Assembly (NCBI GenBank): GCA_934098455.1
Contig: CAKOOU010000014.1
Span: 1 to 28,262 of the forward strand
Length of the DNA: 28,262 nucleotides
Origin: an uncultured Bacilli bacterium
GTDB lineage: Bacteria > Bacillota_I > Bacilli_A > RF39 > UBA660
Direction: 5' to 3'
Below are positions 9,217-17,279 of this stretch, piece by piece; position 1 is the first letter of the stretch, and the number at the start of each line of letters is the position of its first letter. The notes beneath the pieces are model-generated. The model was not told the origin of the DNA. It did no database searches and saw nothing but the letters and a program-made list of their open reading frames with translations. Both the position numbers and the translations under genes were made by a program.

Positions 9217-10170
9217 TTATCTTCTTTTTATATTGTTAGATTCATAATGTATTAAATCTTCCATTATTTCTTCTTTATTAGTTGGTTTAACATAATCTAT
9301 TCCATCTTCATAAGGTTCAAAATCTTGTTCTTTATAATTTTCTAAAACTCTTTTTAAATCTCTATATATTTCATTTAAATTTAAATAATTTTCTTCTTCT
9401 TTATTTTGTTTTATTTTTTCTTTCAAAGCTTTATATTCTTTTCTTTTATTTTCCCATTGTATTTTATTTAATTCTAAAAATTCTTGTCTTCTATTTAATC
9501 TATATTCTTTATCAATATATTTTTTTGATATAACAAATCTATGTATATTAGAATAATTTTCTGTTTTTTTAATTTCTTTAGTTTTTTTATTTTCTTTATG
9601 ATTATAGAATTCTTCTTCTACAAATTCATAAAAACTATCTTTATATAGATTAAAAGATCTATAATTTTTATCTTCATAAGTTCCATCCTTTAAAAAGTTA
9701 GATGCTGTTTTAAGAGTTTCTAATATACCACACATCTTTGTTGCATATTTATAATTTTTAGGATTTAATTTCATATTTCCATAATATTTTAAAGACATTT
9801 CTGTAAACATTTCTAAACCTTTAGGATTACTCTTTAAACTATAAAATTGTTCTTTTACTTTATCTAAATCTAAATTATCTTTATCTCTACTAAATAATAT
9901 AATATCTCCATTATATTCTATCTGATTTATAAAACTACCTAATTCTTGTAAATATGTAGTGTCTATTAAATATATTTTATCTACATCTTCTGGTATAAGT
10001 TTTTGTTCTTTTAAATATTTTATTAATTCACTTTCATTATTAAAACTAGTAGTAAATGTATCAATTCCTTTTCTTGTATGTACATTAATACCATTTGTTA
10101 ATTCACATTTAGAAATATCAATTTCTTTTATAACATCATCATTAGTTATATATCCTATATTTTTTGCCAT
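9217..10170 (-). CDS. Hypothetical cytoplasmic protein, 317 aa
   Basis: I do not recognise the family. The N-terminal ~100 residues look like an alpha/beta fold (KIYLIDTTYLQEL, NGDIILFSRDKDNL). The middle is helical, and the C-terminal third is highly charged and probably coiled coil (about 220-290, LEFLELNKIQWENKRKEYKALKE type sequence). There is no signal peptide or membrane helix. The ATG is preceded by AAGGTAGG and by a strong promoter. It is the first gene of a tightly spaced unit with the Xer-type recombinase and the large prepilin-like gene (gaps of 5 and 3 bp). It diverges from the SOS-controlled polymerase, but its own promoter is not overlapped by the LexA box. Confidence 0.75.
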   Translation of the reverse strand: MAKNIGYITNDDVIKEIDISKCELTNGINVHTRKGIDTFTTSFNNESELIKYLKEQKLIPEDVDKIYLIDTTYLQELGSFINQIEYNGDIILFSRDKDNLDLDKVKEQFYSLKSNPKGLEMFTEMSLKYYGNMKLNPKNYKYATKMCGILETLKTASNFLKDGTYEDKNYRSFNLYKDSFYEFVEEEFYNHKENKKTKEIKKTENYSNIHRFVISKKYIDKEYRLNRRQEFLELNKIQWENKRKEYKALKEKIKQNKEEENYLNLNEIYRDLKRVLENYKEQDFEPYEDGIDYVKPTNKEEIMEDLIHYESNNIKRR

Positions 10171-10195
10171 AATTCTAACCTACCTTAATAAATAG

Positions 10196-10225
10196 ATTAT
10201 AACAAATAATATATATTTTTGTCAA
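10196..10225 (-). promoter_or_regulatory. Promoter of the 317-aa/Xer/prepilin operon
   Basis: On the minus strand both hexamers are consensus: TTGACA (10225-10220), an 18-bp spacer and TATAAT (10201-10196). The start codon is about 25 bp downstream, with AAGGTAGG between. It is divergent from the polymerase promoter, with the -35 elements about 10 bp apart. Confidence 0.8.
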
Positions 10226-10235
10226 AATATACCAA

Positions 10236-10264
10236 TTGACATATCGAACATATGTATTTATAAT
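10236..10264 (+). promoter_or_regulatory. SOS promoter of the Y-family polymerase, with LexA box
   Basis: The promoter is TTGACA (10236-10241), a 17-bp spacer and TATAAT (10259-10264), both consensus. The spacer holds CGAACATATGTATT (10245-10258), which matches the Gram-positive LexA/DinR box CGAACRNRYGTTYG at 12 of 14 positions, with an intact CGAAC half-site and a weaker right half. LexA bound here would block RNA polymerase, so induction by DNA damage is expected. The lexA gene itself is not in the window. Confidence 0.88.
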
Positions 10265-10281
10265 TAAATTAGGTGATTGAA

Positions 10282-11547
10282 ATGGAGGAATTAAAGCTTA
10301 TAAGAAATATTATTTGTATAGATTTAAAAAGTTTTTTTGCTTCATGTGAATGTGTAGAAAGAAATCTAAATCCTTTTACTACTCCACTTGTAGTTGCTGA
10401 GCCTAATAGAGATGGTGCTATAACTCTTGCTGTTACTCCATACATGAAAAAACTAGGTGTTAAATCTAGAGGTAGAATATTTGAAATACCAAAAAATATA
10501 GATTATAAAGTAGTAAGACCTAGAATGAGTTTATATATTGAGAAAAGTAAAGAAGTAGTTGATGTTTATTTAGATTATGTTTCAGAAGAAGATTTACATA
10601 TTTATTCAATAGATGAATGTTTTTTAGACGTTACCAATTATTTAAAGTTATATAATAAAACAACTAAAGAATTAGCATTAGACATTATGAAAAGTATTTA
10701 TAAAAAGACACATCTTTATGCAACTGCTGGTATTGGTCCTAATCTACTACTCGCTAAAATATCTATGGATATAGAAGCAAAAAACAATAAAGACTTTATT
10801 GCAGAATGGACATATGATGATATAGAAACAAAATTATGGAATATTACCCCACTTTCTAAAATGTGGGGAATTGGAACACGTATGGAACGTAATTTAAACA
10901 ACATCGGTATAAAAAAAGTTGGTGATATCGCTAACTATAATAAATTAAAATTAAAAGAAAAATTTGGTATTATAGGAGAAGAACTATGGTATCATGCAAA
11001 TGGAATAGATTTAAGTAAAATAAGTGATTTTAAACGTGCAGCAAAAGATAAAAGTATTTCTAATAGTCAAGTATTATACAAAGATTATTATAACAATGAT
11101 GTATTATTAATAATAAAAGAAGTATTAAGTCTATTATTAAAAAGATTAAGAAAAGAAAACTTACTTACAAAACATATATCTCTTCATATTAATTATTCTA
11201 AAAATATAGGAGGATACTTTAGTGTATCAAAAAAATTAGACCAAGAAACTAATGATGAAGTTATTTTATATAAAACATTACTAAATATATTTAACTCTTA
11301 TTATGAAGAAAATATGCCAGTTAGAAAAGTTGGTATTAGTTTATCTAAATTAGAAAAGAATAATCATATTCAATTAAATTTATTTGAAAATATAAAAGAA
11401 GTAAATGATAGAAATAATCTAAATAATACTATTGATAAAATAAATGATAAGTATGGTAATAATAGTATCTTAAGAGCAACTAGTTTATTATCTAACTCTA
11501 CTATTAAATCTAGAAATGAAAAGATTGGTGGTCATAATGCAAGATAG
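10282..11547 (+). CDS. Y-family DNA polymerase, UmuC/UvrX type
   Basis: This is a translesion DNA polymerase subunit of the UmuC/ImpB/MucB family, close to the Bacillus UvrX/YqjW branch. Visible motifs are the N-terminal IDLKSFFASCE metal-binding segment, the catalytic YSIDECFLD motif, TAGIGPNLLLAKI in the palm and a helix-hairpin-helix stretch (MWGIGTRMERNLNNIGI). A C-terminal QLNLF peptide fits the sliding-clamp binding motif. A GTG in frame at 10273 is possible, but AGGTGAT at 10271-10277 is well placed for the ATG at 10282 and the predicted transcript starts near 10271, so I take the ATG (421 aa). The gene overlaps the yolD-like gene by 11 bp and is under an SOS promoter. This is the same arrangement as the yqjW-yqjX and uvrX-yolD pairs of Bacillus and its phages. 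Confidence 0.93.
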   Translation: MEELKLIRNIICIDLKSFFASCECVERNLNPFTTPLVVAEPNRDGAITLAVTPYMKKLGVKSRGRIFEIPKNIDYKVVRPRMSLYIEKSKEVVDVYLDYVSEEDLHIYSIDECFLDVTNYLKLYNKTTKELALDIMKSIYKKTHLYATAGIGPNLLLAKISMDIEAKNNKDFIAEWTYDDIETKLWNITPLSKMWGIGTRMERNLNNIGIKKVGDIANYNKLKLKEKFGIIGEELWYHANGIDLSKISDFKRAAKDKSISNSQVLYKDYYNNDVLLIIKEVLSLLLKRLRKENLLTKHISLHINYSKNIGGYFSVSKKLDQETNDEVILYKTLLNIFNSYYEENMPVRKVGISLSKLEKNNHIQLNLFENIKEVNDRNNLNNTIDKINDKYGNNSILRATSLLSNSTIKSRNEKIGGHNAR

Positions 11548-11866
11548 AGGTTATATTAAATGGGCTCCATTTAATTCTGTTGTTAATGATAAAGTATTAT
11601 TAAATGAATTAAGTAATAAAAGAAATAAAGTTATTAAGCCTACTTTATCAGAAGACCAAATAGAATTATTAAATGAAAAAGTATTTGAAGCATATACTAA
11701 TCATTTAAAAGTATGTTTATATATTTATAATAATTTTAATATCATAAAATTATTAGGTTATGTTAATAATATAAATGTAAGTAAAAAATGTATTACTTTT
11801 AATAAAAATTATGTTTATTTTAATCAAATTTTAAAAATTGACAATTTTTTTGAAAAAAGTAATTGA
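11537..11866 (+). CDS. YolD-like protein, polymerase partner
   Basis: The 109-aa product starts MQDRGYIKWAPFNSV, the N-terminal signature of YolD-like proteins (usually DRGxIKWxPF). These are nearly always encoded next to UvrX/YqjW-type Y-family polymerases and are thought to act with them, perhaps as a functional substitute for UmuD. An upstream in-frame ATG at 11516 lies deeper in the polymerase gene. The ATG at 11537 has a GGTGG site before it and begins exactly at the family motif, so it is preferred. Overlap with the polymerase end (11 bp) implies coupled translation under the SOS promoter. The gene ends in TGA at 11864-11866, inside the -35 of the tRNA promoter. Confidence 0.85.
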   Translation: MQDRGYIKWAPFNSVVNDKVLLNELSNKRNKVIKPTLSEDQIELLNEKVFEAYTNHLKVCLYIYNNFNIIKLLGYVNNINVSKKCITFNKNYVYFNQILKIDNFFEKSN

Positions 11867-11891
11867 CAACGATAAAATTATATTGTAAAAT
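11863..11891 (+). promoter_or_regulatory. Promoter of tRNA-Ala
   Basis: The elements are TTGACA (11863-11868), a 17-bp spacer and TAAAAT (11886-11891), 15 bp before the mature tRNA 5' end. The -35 overlaps the stop codon of the yolD-like gene. Confidence 0.82.
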
Positions 11892-11906
11892 TAATTTATC
11901 GTTTAT

Positions 11907-11983
11907 GGGGAATTAGCTCAGTTGGCTAGAGCATCACGCTTGCACCGTGGGGGTCAAGGGTTCGAGTCCCTTATTCTCCACCA
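11907..11983 (+). tRNA. tRNA-Ala (anticodon UGC)
   Basis: The 77-nt cloverleaf includes an encoded CCA end. The acceptor stem GGGGAAT pairs with ATTCTCC and contains the G3-U70 wobble pair that is the main identity element of tRNA-Ala. The anticodon stem CACG/CGTG encloses the loop CTTGCAC with anticodon TGC at 11941-11943. The T arm reads AAGGG-TTCGAGT-CCCTT. It stands alone with its own promoter and terminator, not in an rRNA operon. Confidence 0.97.
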
Positions 11984-11995
11984 TTAAATGAATAT

Positions 11996-12019
11996 AAATA
12001 CCTTAGATGGTATTTTTTT
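11996..12019 (+). terminator. Intrinsic terminator of tRNA-Ala
   Basis: A 7-bp stem, AAATACC (11996-12002) and GGTATTT (12009-12015), has a 6-nt loop and runs into a stretch of T. Confidence 0.85.
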
Positions 12020-12119
12020 ATGGAAATAATTTTAATATTATGATAATATAATGATTTTTTTATAATCTATTATATAATTATGTTACGCTATTAATATAAA
12101 ACTAAAAGGAGAAAAGAAA

Positions 12120-12869
12120 ATGAAAAAAGAGAGAAATACATATCCAATTGAGGCAAATTTTGAAATTAAAGTTGATGCGACAAACAGTTTAAATGCCACA
12201 ACAAATTTTATCACGAGTTTTTTTAAGAATACATTTGAACTTTTTACAGTACCAGTGAAACCTTATATATATAAATTAATAAAAGAAAATGAATATAAAA
12301 TCAAAAAAATTGATGAAGAATTAGCAAAAAAATATGAGAAAATACCATCAGAAAACAAAATAAAACCTAGGTGGTCAATTATTGGCCCGTCTTTTGATGG
12401 TTTAATATACAACATTAATGAAGAAACTATAAAAAAAATGTTTATTAATTTATTGATAAATGAAATGGATGATAGAAAACAAAATAAAATTTCACCCGCT
12501 TATGTCCAACAGATTAAAGAATTAAGCCATGAAGATGCAAAACTATTATTTGAATACTCTAACATAAAAAACAAAATAAAAGAATTATATATTTTAAAAA
12601 TTAAAAATTTAAATAATTACTATTTAATTTATGAAGAGGATAATGGAAATACAGATTATCTACCAATAAGCAAATTATCTTTGGATAATTTGTGTAGAAT
12701 GAGATTCGTGAGGGAAAATAATTTATTTGAATATGAAATTGATGATAATTTTAAAAACTACACAAATTTGTTAAATTATTTAAGCAATAATAATATACAA
12801 AATTGTTCTATAGAAAGTATCGAATTTACTGAATTTGGAAATAATTTTATAAATATTTCATGCTTATAA
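12120..12869 (+). CDS. Abi-alpha (DUF4393-like) abortive-infection family protein
   Basis: The 249-aa product matches the pattern of the Abi-alpha/DUF4393 family: an N-terminal helical region, then a core such as GPSFDGLIYNINEETIKKMF, an NLLINEMDDRK motif, PAYVQQIKELSHEDAKLL, and a more variable C-terminal part. The family name comes from a suspected role in abortive phage infection; the biochemistry is not known to me. A hydrophobic stretch near residues 30-60 (FFKNTFELFTVPVKP) may touch the membrane, but there is no clear transmembrane helix. An AAGGAG site (12106-12111) supports the start. It is a single gene directly after tRNA-Ala, a position often used by accessory genes. AT hexamers upstream (12040-12065) could be its promoter, but none is clear. 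Confidence 0.72.
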   Translation: MKKERNTYPIEANFEIKVDATNSLNATTNFITSFFKNTFELFTVPVKPYIYKLIKENEYKIKKIDEELAKKYEKIPSENKIKPRWSIIGPSFDGLIYNINEETIKKMFINLLINEMDDRKQNKISPAYVQQIKELSHEDAKLLFEYSNIKNKIKELYILKIKNLNNYYLIYEEDNGNTDYLPISKLSLDNLCRMRFVRENNLFEYEIDDNFKNYTNLLNYLSNNNIQNCSIESIEFTEFGNNFINISCL

Positions 12870-12879
12870 AAAACAAAAA

Positions 12880-12926
12880 TAACTAAATTGAACTTAATCT
12901 TAAAGATTTGCTATTTTTATTAGTTA
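12880..12926. terminator. Possible bidirectional terminator between convergent genes
   Basis: TAACTAA (12880-12886) and TTAGTTA (12920-12926) can pair, and a smaller hairpin AATCT-TAA-AGATT (12896-12908) lies inside. It sits between the convergent Abi-alpha and radical SAM genes. A- and T-rich tracts flank it on both sides, but the outer loop is long, so the call is weak. Confidence 0.4.
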
Positions 12927-13727
12927 CTTCTTCAAATATTTACATGTCTTACATAACTCTTCTATCTTCTTATTTTCTTTAAAACCATTTAGCATTCTTT
13001 TATATCTATCACTATTTATAATATCTTTTAAATCTTCATCAAATATATTTCCTAATCTTATTTTACCTTTACTATCTAAACAACAAGGTATAATAGTACC
13101 ATCTACTAATATACCTATATGGTCTTTTAATGCATAACAAGTACCTTTAGAATTATAGTAATCATTATTAGAGTCTGGCCATATAAACTCTTCATGTGTA
13201 CTTATAAAAACATTTTTATCCAAAGTAAAATTATTATTTATACTATCAATATCTATATTACTTTTATATTTTTTATTTATTAATTTTATAATATCATTAG
13301 TATACTTATTCTTAATCCATATTCTATAAGATACATAAGTATACTTTTTTATTTTATCTACTATATTAAATATATTATTCATATATTCATCTAAAGATAT
13401 ACCATATATTTCATTATAACTTTGTAAAGAAATATTAAGTTGTCTTATATTTTTTTGATTAACAATATTATTTATTAAATATCCATTAGTAGTTATATTA
13501 ACTTTATAATTTAAACTAGCATAATTAATAAATTCATTTATATTTGGATGTAATAGCGGTTCGCCTAATACATGAAAGTATAAGTAATTAGTATAATTAT
13601 TTAATTTATCAAGTATTAATTTAAAATTATCAAAAGACATATATTTTTTTATTCTTGTATTTTTTATACAAAAACTACATGATAGATTACAATCATTAGT
13701 TATTTCTATATATACTTTCTTATACAT
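12924..13727 (-). CDS. Radical SAM/SPASM domain protein
   Basis: With the start chosen at 13727 the product is 267 aa. The N-terminal radical SAM motif C-x3-C-x2-C reads CNLSCSFC, and ITTNGYLI and HVLGEPLLHP motifs follow. A SPASM-like C-terminus carries further Cys residues (GTCYALKDHIG, PCCLDSKGKIRLGNI, LCKTCKYLKK) that should bind one or two auxiliary iron-sulfur clusters. Such proteins modify peptides, proteins or nucleotides; the substrate here is unknown, and no small precursor-peptide gene is evident beside it. An upstream ATG at 13760 would add 11 residues. I prefer 13727 because it gives the usual MYKKVYIEITNDCN beginning and lies 2 bp after the maf stop, with AAAGGA 12 nt upstream. 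It is co-transcribed with maf. Confidence 0.83.
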   Translation of the reverse strand: MYKKVYIEITNDCNLSCSFCIKNTRIKKYMSFDNFKLILDKLNNYTNYLYFHVLGEPLLHPNINEFINYASLNYKVNITTNGYLINNIVNQKNIRQLNISLQSYNEIYGISLDEYMNNIFNIVDKIKKYTYVSYRIWIKNKYTNDIIKLINKKYKSNIDIDSINNNFTLDKNVFISTHEEFIWPDSNNDYYNSKGTCYALKDHIGILVDGTIIPCCLDSKGKIRLGNIFDEDLKDIINSDRYKRMLNGFKENKKIEELCKTCKYLKK

Positions 13728-13729
13728 AT

Positions 13730-14314
13730 TTAATTTAAATCCTTTAAATGCATATTCCAATCAAGCAAATATTTATATATTTTTTCAACTGGTATGCCTA
13801 AAATATTGTAATAACTCCCATTAATATTTTCTATAAAATTAGAAATAACGGTTTCTATAATAAATCCAGAAGCATACATAATATCAGGTTCATTTTCTAA
13901 ATAATATTTTATATCTATATCATCTATATTTCTTAATGTAACTAATGTTTCTTGATAATCATTTATTATTTCATTATTAATTTTATTAATCAATGTTATA
14001 CCAGTAATAACTTTAGTAGTATTATTCATACATAATTTAATATTATCTTTTGCTTCTTTTATACTTTTAGGTTTTTCTAATACTTTATTATCAACATATA
14101 CAACTGTATCTAATCCCAATATTATACTATCATTATCTATTTTCTCTTTTATATTAATAGCTTTATTATAAGATAATTGTTTTACATAATCATATACATT
14201 ATTACACACTATACTTTCTTCATCAAAATTATTATCTACACTAATATGTTTTAAATGTACTTTATTTAATATTTCACTTTTAAATTTAGATGTACTTGCT
14301 AACACTAATTTCAT
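13730..14314 (-). CDS. maf: Maf family nucleotide pyrophosphatase
   Basis: The 194-aa product begins MKLVLASTSKFKSEIL, the Maf N-terminal motif (usually LASxSPRRxELL), but with Lys replacing the common Arg pair. The second family motif, GLDTVVYVDNKVLEKP, and the following TGITLI are present. Maf proteins hydrolyse nucleoside triphosphates to monophosphates, with preference for dTTP/UTP or modified nucleotides, and limit misincorporation. They are linked to septum control in Bacillus. The divergent first motif makes the substrate uncertain. It is upstream of the radical SAM gene with a 2-bp gap. Confidence 0.85.
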   Translation of the reverse strand: MKLVLASTSKFKSEILNKVHLKHISVDNNFDEESIVCNNVYDYVKQLSYNKAINIKEKIDNDSIILGLDTVVYVDNKVLEKPKSIKEAKDNIKLCMNNTTKVITGITLINKINNEIINDYQETLVTLRNIDDIDIKYYLENEPDIMYASGFIIETVISNFIENINGSYYNILGIPVEKIYKYLLDWNMHLKDLN

Positions 14315-14371
14315 TTAATCACTTCCAAACATAAATTTATAATATCATATTTTATTTAAAATATATAGAAA

Positions 14372-14403
14372 AAAACTTAATAGTTCATTTTCTATTAAGT
14401 TTT
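14372..14403 (-). terminator. Strong hairpin terminator downstream of parC
   Basis: A perfect 12-bp stem, AAAACTTAATAG (14372-14383) and CTATTAAGTTTT (14392-14403), has an 8-nt loop. On the minus strand it is followed by further T residues. It probably serves parC, although it lies about 100 bp past the parC stop. Confidence 0.75.
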
Positions 14404-14476
14404 AGTTTATTGTATAAGGACTTTCTATTGTTCCATTTCCACCAGTTATTTCTTTAATAAAATATTATCAAATATA
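14402..14476 (-). pseudogene. C-terminal remnant of a secreted/pilin-like protein
   Basis: A 24-codon open stretch with no start codon reads, near its end, KEITGGNGTIESPYTIN and then TAA. The GGNGTxxxPYxI pattern resembles C-terminal or repeat ends of secreted and prepilin-type proteins of low-GC gut bacteria (from memory, not searched). It lies between the parC stop and a strong terminator. The likely reading is that a surface-protein gene once lay here and only its tail and terminator remain. It could also be chance. Confidence 0.4.
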
Positions 14477-14506
14477 AATTACTTTGTAAATATATTTTTT
14501 ACAATT

Positions 14507-16999
14507 TTACAATTTAAAATCATTTATAAAATCATCTATTGTCATTTCTTTAATTTCATTATTTTCTACTTTCTTTGGTATTTCAATAATTTCTTCACTT
14601 ATTTCAACTAATCCTTTATTTAAAGATACATCATTATATTTTTTCTTAGTTATACTACTTCCTGTACTTACCTCATCCATAATAGGTATATCAGTATTCT
14701 TTATATTTTCTATATCTTCTCCAATTAATAATAAATTATCATTTTTATTAGTAATAAATGCATTTGTTATTTCATAATTAGTAGATTTAACTTTTTTAAT
14801 TAAAGTACTACCACGTTTAGCTCTACTTAAACTATTTAATTCACTTAATTTAATTCTTTTTGCAGTATTTTTATTAGTAAATAAAGTTAAATACTCATCA
14901 TTACTATTATATGGTAATCCTTTTACTACTTCATCATCTTTTAAATTAATTCCTTTTACTCCACTTGCTTTAGTACCTGCCAATGGTATTTCATTAGTAT
15001 TATAATTCAAATAATATCCTGTTTTAGTTATTATTATATTCTTTTCTTGATTTAAGTCTGCAGAAACTATTTTATCTTTATCTTTTAATTTCATAGCAGT
15101 ATATGTTTTACTAGTTCTACTAACTATAAAATCAGATAATTTAGTACGTTTTACCATACCTAATTTAGTATAAATAGTAATATCTAATTCTTTATTTCCT
15201 TCTGTTATTACAAAAGATTTAACTACTTGGTCTTCAGGGTCAATACTTACATAATTACTAACATGTTTTCCTAAATCTTTCCATTTAGTTGAAGTTATCT
15301 CATGAATTGGTAAGTAAATATAATTTCCTAAACTAGTTATTATTAGTAATTTATTTAAAGTATTAGTATCATACATATCTAAAACATAATCACCAGGTTT
15401 TAATCCTGTAACTTCATCACTTGAAGAATAAGATTTTTTACTAACTTTTTTTAGATATCCATCATGAGTTAAAACTATTATAACATTTTCTTTTATAATT
15501 AAATCACTTGCATCTATTTTAATTTCATTAGCAACTTTACTTATTTGTGTTTTTCTAGGAATAGAATATTCTTTTTTTATAGAATTTAATTCTTTTTTAA
15601 TTACACTATCTAATTTTTTAGGATTAGATAATATTTCATTTAACAACTCTATAGCTTGTCTTAATTTTTCTAATTTATCTTCTAATACTGTTACATCAAA
15701 ATTAGTTAATCTATATAATTGTAAATCTAGAATAGCAGTTGCTTGTTCTACAGTAAAATCAAATTCACTAACTAGATTATCTCTAGCATCACTCTTGTTT
15801 TTACTTTTTCTAATACAAGCAATTACTTCATCTAATATACTTAATGCTTTAACTAATCCTTCTAATGTATGAATTTCTTTTTTAGCAGTTGCTAAATCAA
15901 ACTCACTTCTTAATTTGATAACTTCTCTTTGGTGTGCAATATAAGCATCAAGTATAGGTATTATACCTAATAATTTTGGTCTTCTATTAACAATAGTTAC
16001 CATATTATAATTATAATTTGCTTGTAAATCTGTATTTTTTAATAAATAATTTAATACTAAGTTTTTATCTGCACCACTTTTTAAATCTATTACTATTCTT
16101 ATATTAGAATCTTTATCAGATTCATCTCTTACTTCACTTATACCATCTATTTTTTTATCTAATCTTATATCATCTATTTTTTTTACTAATAATTGTTTAT
16201 TTACTTCAAAAGGTATTTCAGAAACTACTATTTGTTCTTTTCCTTTATTTTTTTGAAATTCACATTTACTAGTTACTACAACTTTTCCACGCCCTTTAGT
16301 AAAAGCATCTTTTATTCCATCTAATCCTTCAACTATACCTCCAGTTGGAAAGTCAGGTCCCTTTACTATTTCCATTATATCTTCTAATGTACTATTAGGT
16401 TTTTCAATACGTAATATTGTTGCATCTATTATTTCACCTAAATTATGTGGTGGAATATTTGTTGCATATCCAGCACTTATTCCTGTAGTACCATTTACTA
16501 ATAAATTTGGAAATTTTGCAGGTAAAACTGTAGGTTCCATTAGAGTATCACTATAGTTTGGTGCCATCATAACAGTATTTTTATCTATATCTCTTAATAA
16601 TTCTTCTGTTATTTTTGCTAACCTAGTCTCTGTATAACGATAAGCAGCTGGTCCATCACCATCTATAGAACCGTTATTACCATCTATTTCTACTAATATA
16701 TGATTTTGTTTCCAGTCTTGACTCATTCTAACCATTGCTTCATAAACAGATGAGTCACCATGTGGATGATATTTACCAAGTACTATACCTACAGCATTTG
16801 CACATTTTTTAAATTGTTTATCATATGTATTATGATCTTTATACATTGCATATATTATTCTTCTTTGTACTGGCTTTAATCCATCTCTAACATCCGGTAT
16901 TGCTCTATCTTGTATTATATACTTAGAATATCTAGCAAAACGTTCTTCCATTATTTCTTCTAAACTATATTCATGTATTTTATTTAATACGTTTTCCAT
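14507..16999 (-). CDS. parC: DNA topoisomerase IV subunit A
   Basis: The 830-aa product is a type IIA topoisomerase subunit A, the DNA-cleaving part of topoisomerase IV, which separates linked daughter chromosomes. The winged-helix part has KPVQRRIIYAMY and HPHGDSSVYEAMVRMSQDW. The catalytic Tyr122 is in PAAYRYTE. SQDWK and DGNNGSIDGDGP favour ParC over GyrA. The C-terminal domain (from about 490) has repeated beta-pinwheel blades (LTHDGYLKKVS, TKLGMVKRTKL, TKTGYYLNY, FTNKNTAKRIKL) and lacks a clear GyrA box. Quinolone-determining positions look wild type (Ser83, Ser84, Glu87). parE, usually next to parC, is not seen here. A weak extended -10 (TGATAAAAT at 17028-17020) and a GGATGTGGAAG ribosome binding site precede the start. 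Confidence 0.94.
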   Translation of the reverse strand: MENVLNKIHEYSLEEIMEERFARYSKYIIQDRAIPDVRDGLKPVQRRIIYAMYKDHNTYDKQFKKCANAVGIVLGKYHPHGDSSVYEAMVRMSQDWKQNHILVEIDGNNGSIDGDGPAAYRYTETRLAKITEELLRDIDKNTVMMAPNYSDTLMEPTVLPAKFPNLLVNGTTGISAGYATNIPPHNLGEIIDATILRIEKPNSTLEDIMEIVKGPDFPTGGIVEGLDGIKDAFTKGRGKVVVTSKCEFQKNKGKEQIVVSEIPFEVNKQLLVKKIDDIRLDKKIDGISEVRDESDKDSNIRIVIDLKSGADKNLVLNYLLKNTDLQANYNYNMVTIVNRRPKLLGIIPILDAYIAHQREVIKLRSEFDLATAKKEIHTLEGLVKALSILDEVIACIRKSKNKSDARDNLVSEFDFTVEQATAILDLQLYRLTNFDVTVLEDKLEKLRQAIELLNEILSNPKKLDSVIKKELNSIKKEYSIPRKTQISKVANEIKIDASDLIIKENVIIVLTHDGYLKKVSKKSYSSSDEVTGLKPGDYVLDMYDTNTLNKLLIITSLGNYIYLPIHEITSTKWKDLGKHVSNYVSIDPEDQVVKSFVITEGNKELDITIYTKLGMVKRTKLSDFIVSRTSKTYTAMKLKDKDKIVSADLNQEKNIIITKTGYYLNYNTNEIPLAGTKASGVKGINLKDDEVVKGLPYNSNDEYLTLFTNKNTAKRIKLSELNSLSRAKRGSTLIKKVKSTNYEITNAFITNKNDNLLLIGEDIENIKNTDIPIMDEVSTGSSITKKKYNDVSLNKGLVEISEEIIEIPKKVENNEIKEMTIDDFINDFKL

Positions 17000-17234
17000 A
17001 CTTCCACATCCTATTAATTATTTTATCAAATTTAGTTATTTAAATAAAGGGAAAAAACACTTTTAGTAAAATAAAATTTAATTGTTGATTAAATTTATAA
17101 AAAAGAAATAAATATCTGTCAATAATTTCTAATGATTTTATTAAAAGATAAGGAAAATAAGTATTTAAATTATAAACAAAAAAATAAGAATATTTCATAA
17201 TTAATGGAAATACTATATAGTGTAGTACAAACAT

Positions 17235-17273
17235 AATCCATGGATTGACTTTAATTATAATTTGTGCTACAAT
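17235..17273 (+). promoter_or_regulatory. Promoter of the candidate small RNA, with palindrome
   Basis: The elements are TTGACT (17245-17250), a 17-bp spacer and TACAAT (17268-17273), a strong sigma-A type promoter. A perfect 12-bp palindrome, AATCCATGGATT (17235-17246), overlaps the first bases of the -35 and may be an operator. The 235 bp before it, back to parC, hold no convincing gene. Confidence 0.75.
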
Positions 17274-17279
17274 TTAGTT

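Noticed and set aside
17040..17234. 64-codon minus-strand open frame rich in Phe/Tyr/Leu/Ile between parC and the small RNA promoter
   Set aside because: No ribosome binding site, composition is what random AT-rich DNA gives, and no family resemblance. A hydrophobic toxin peptide was considered but nothing supports it.
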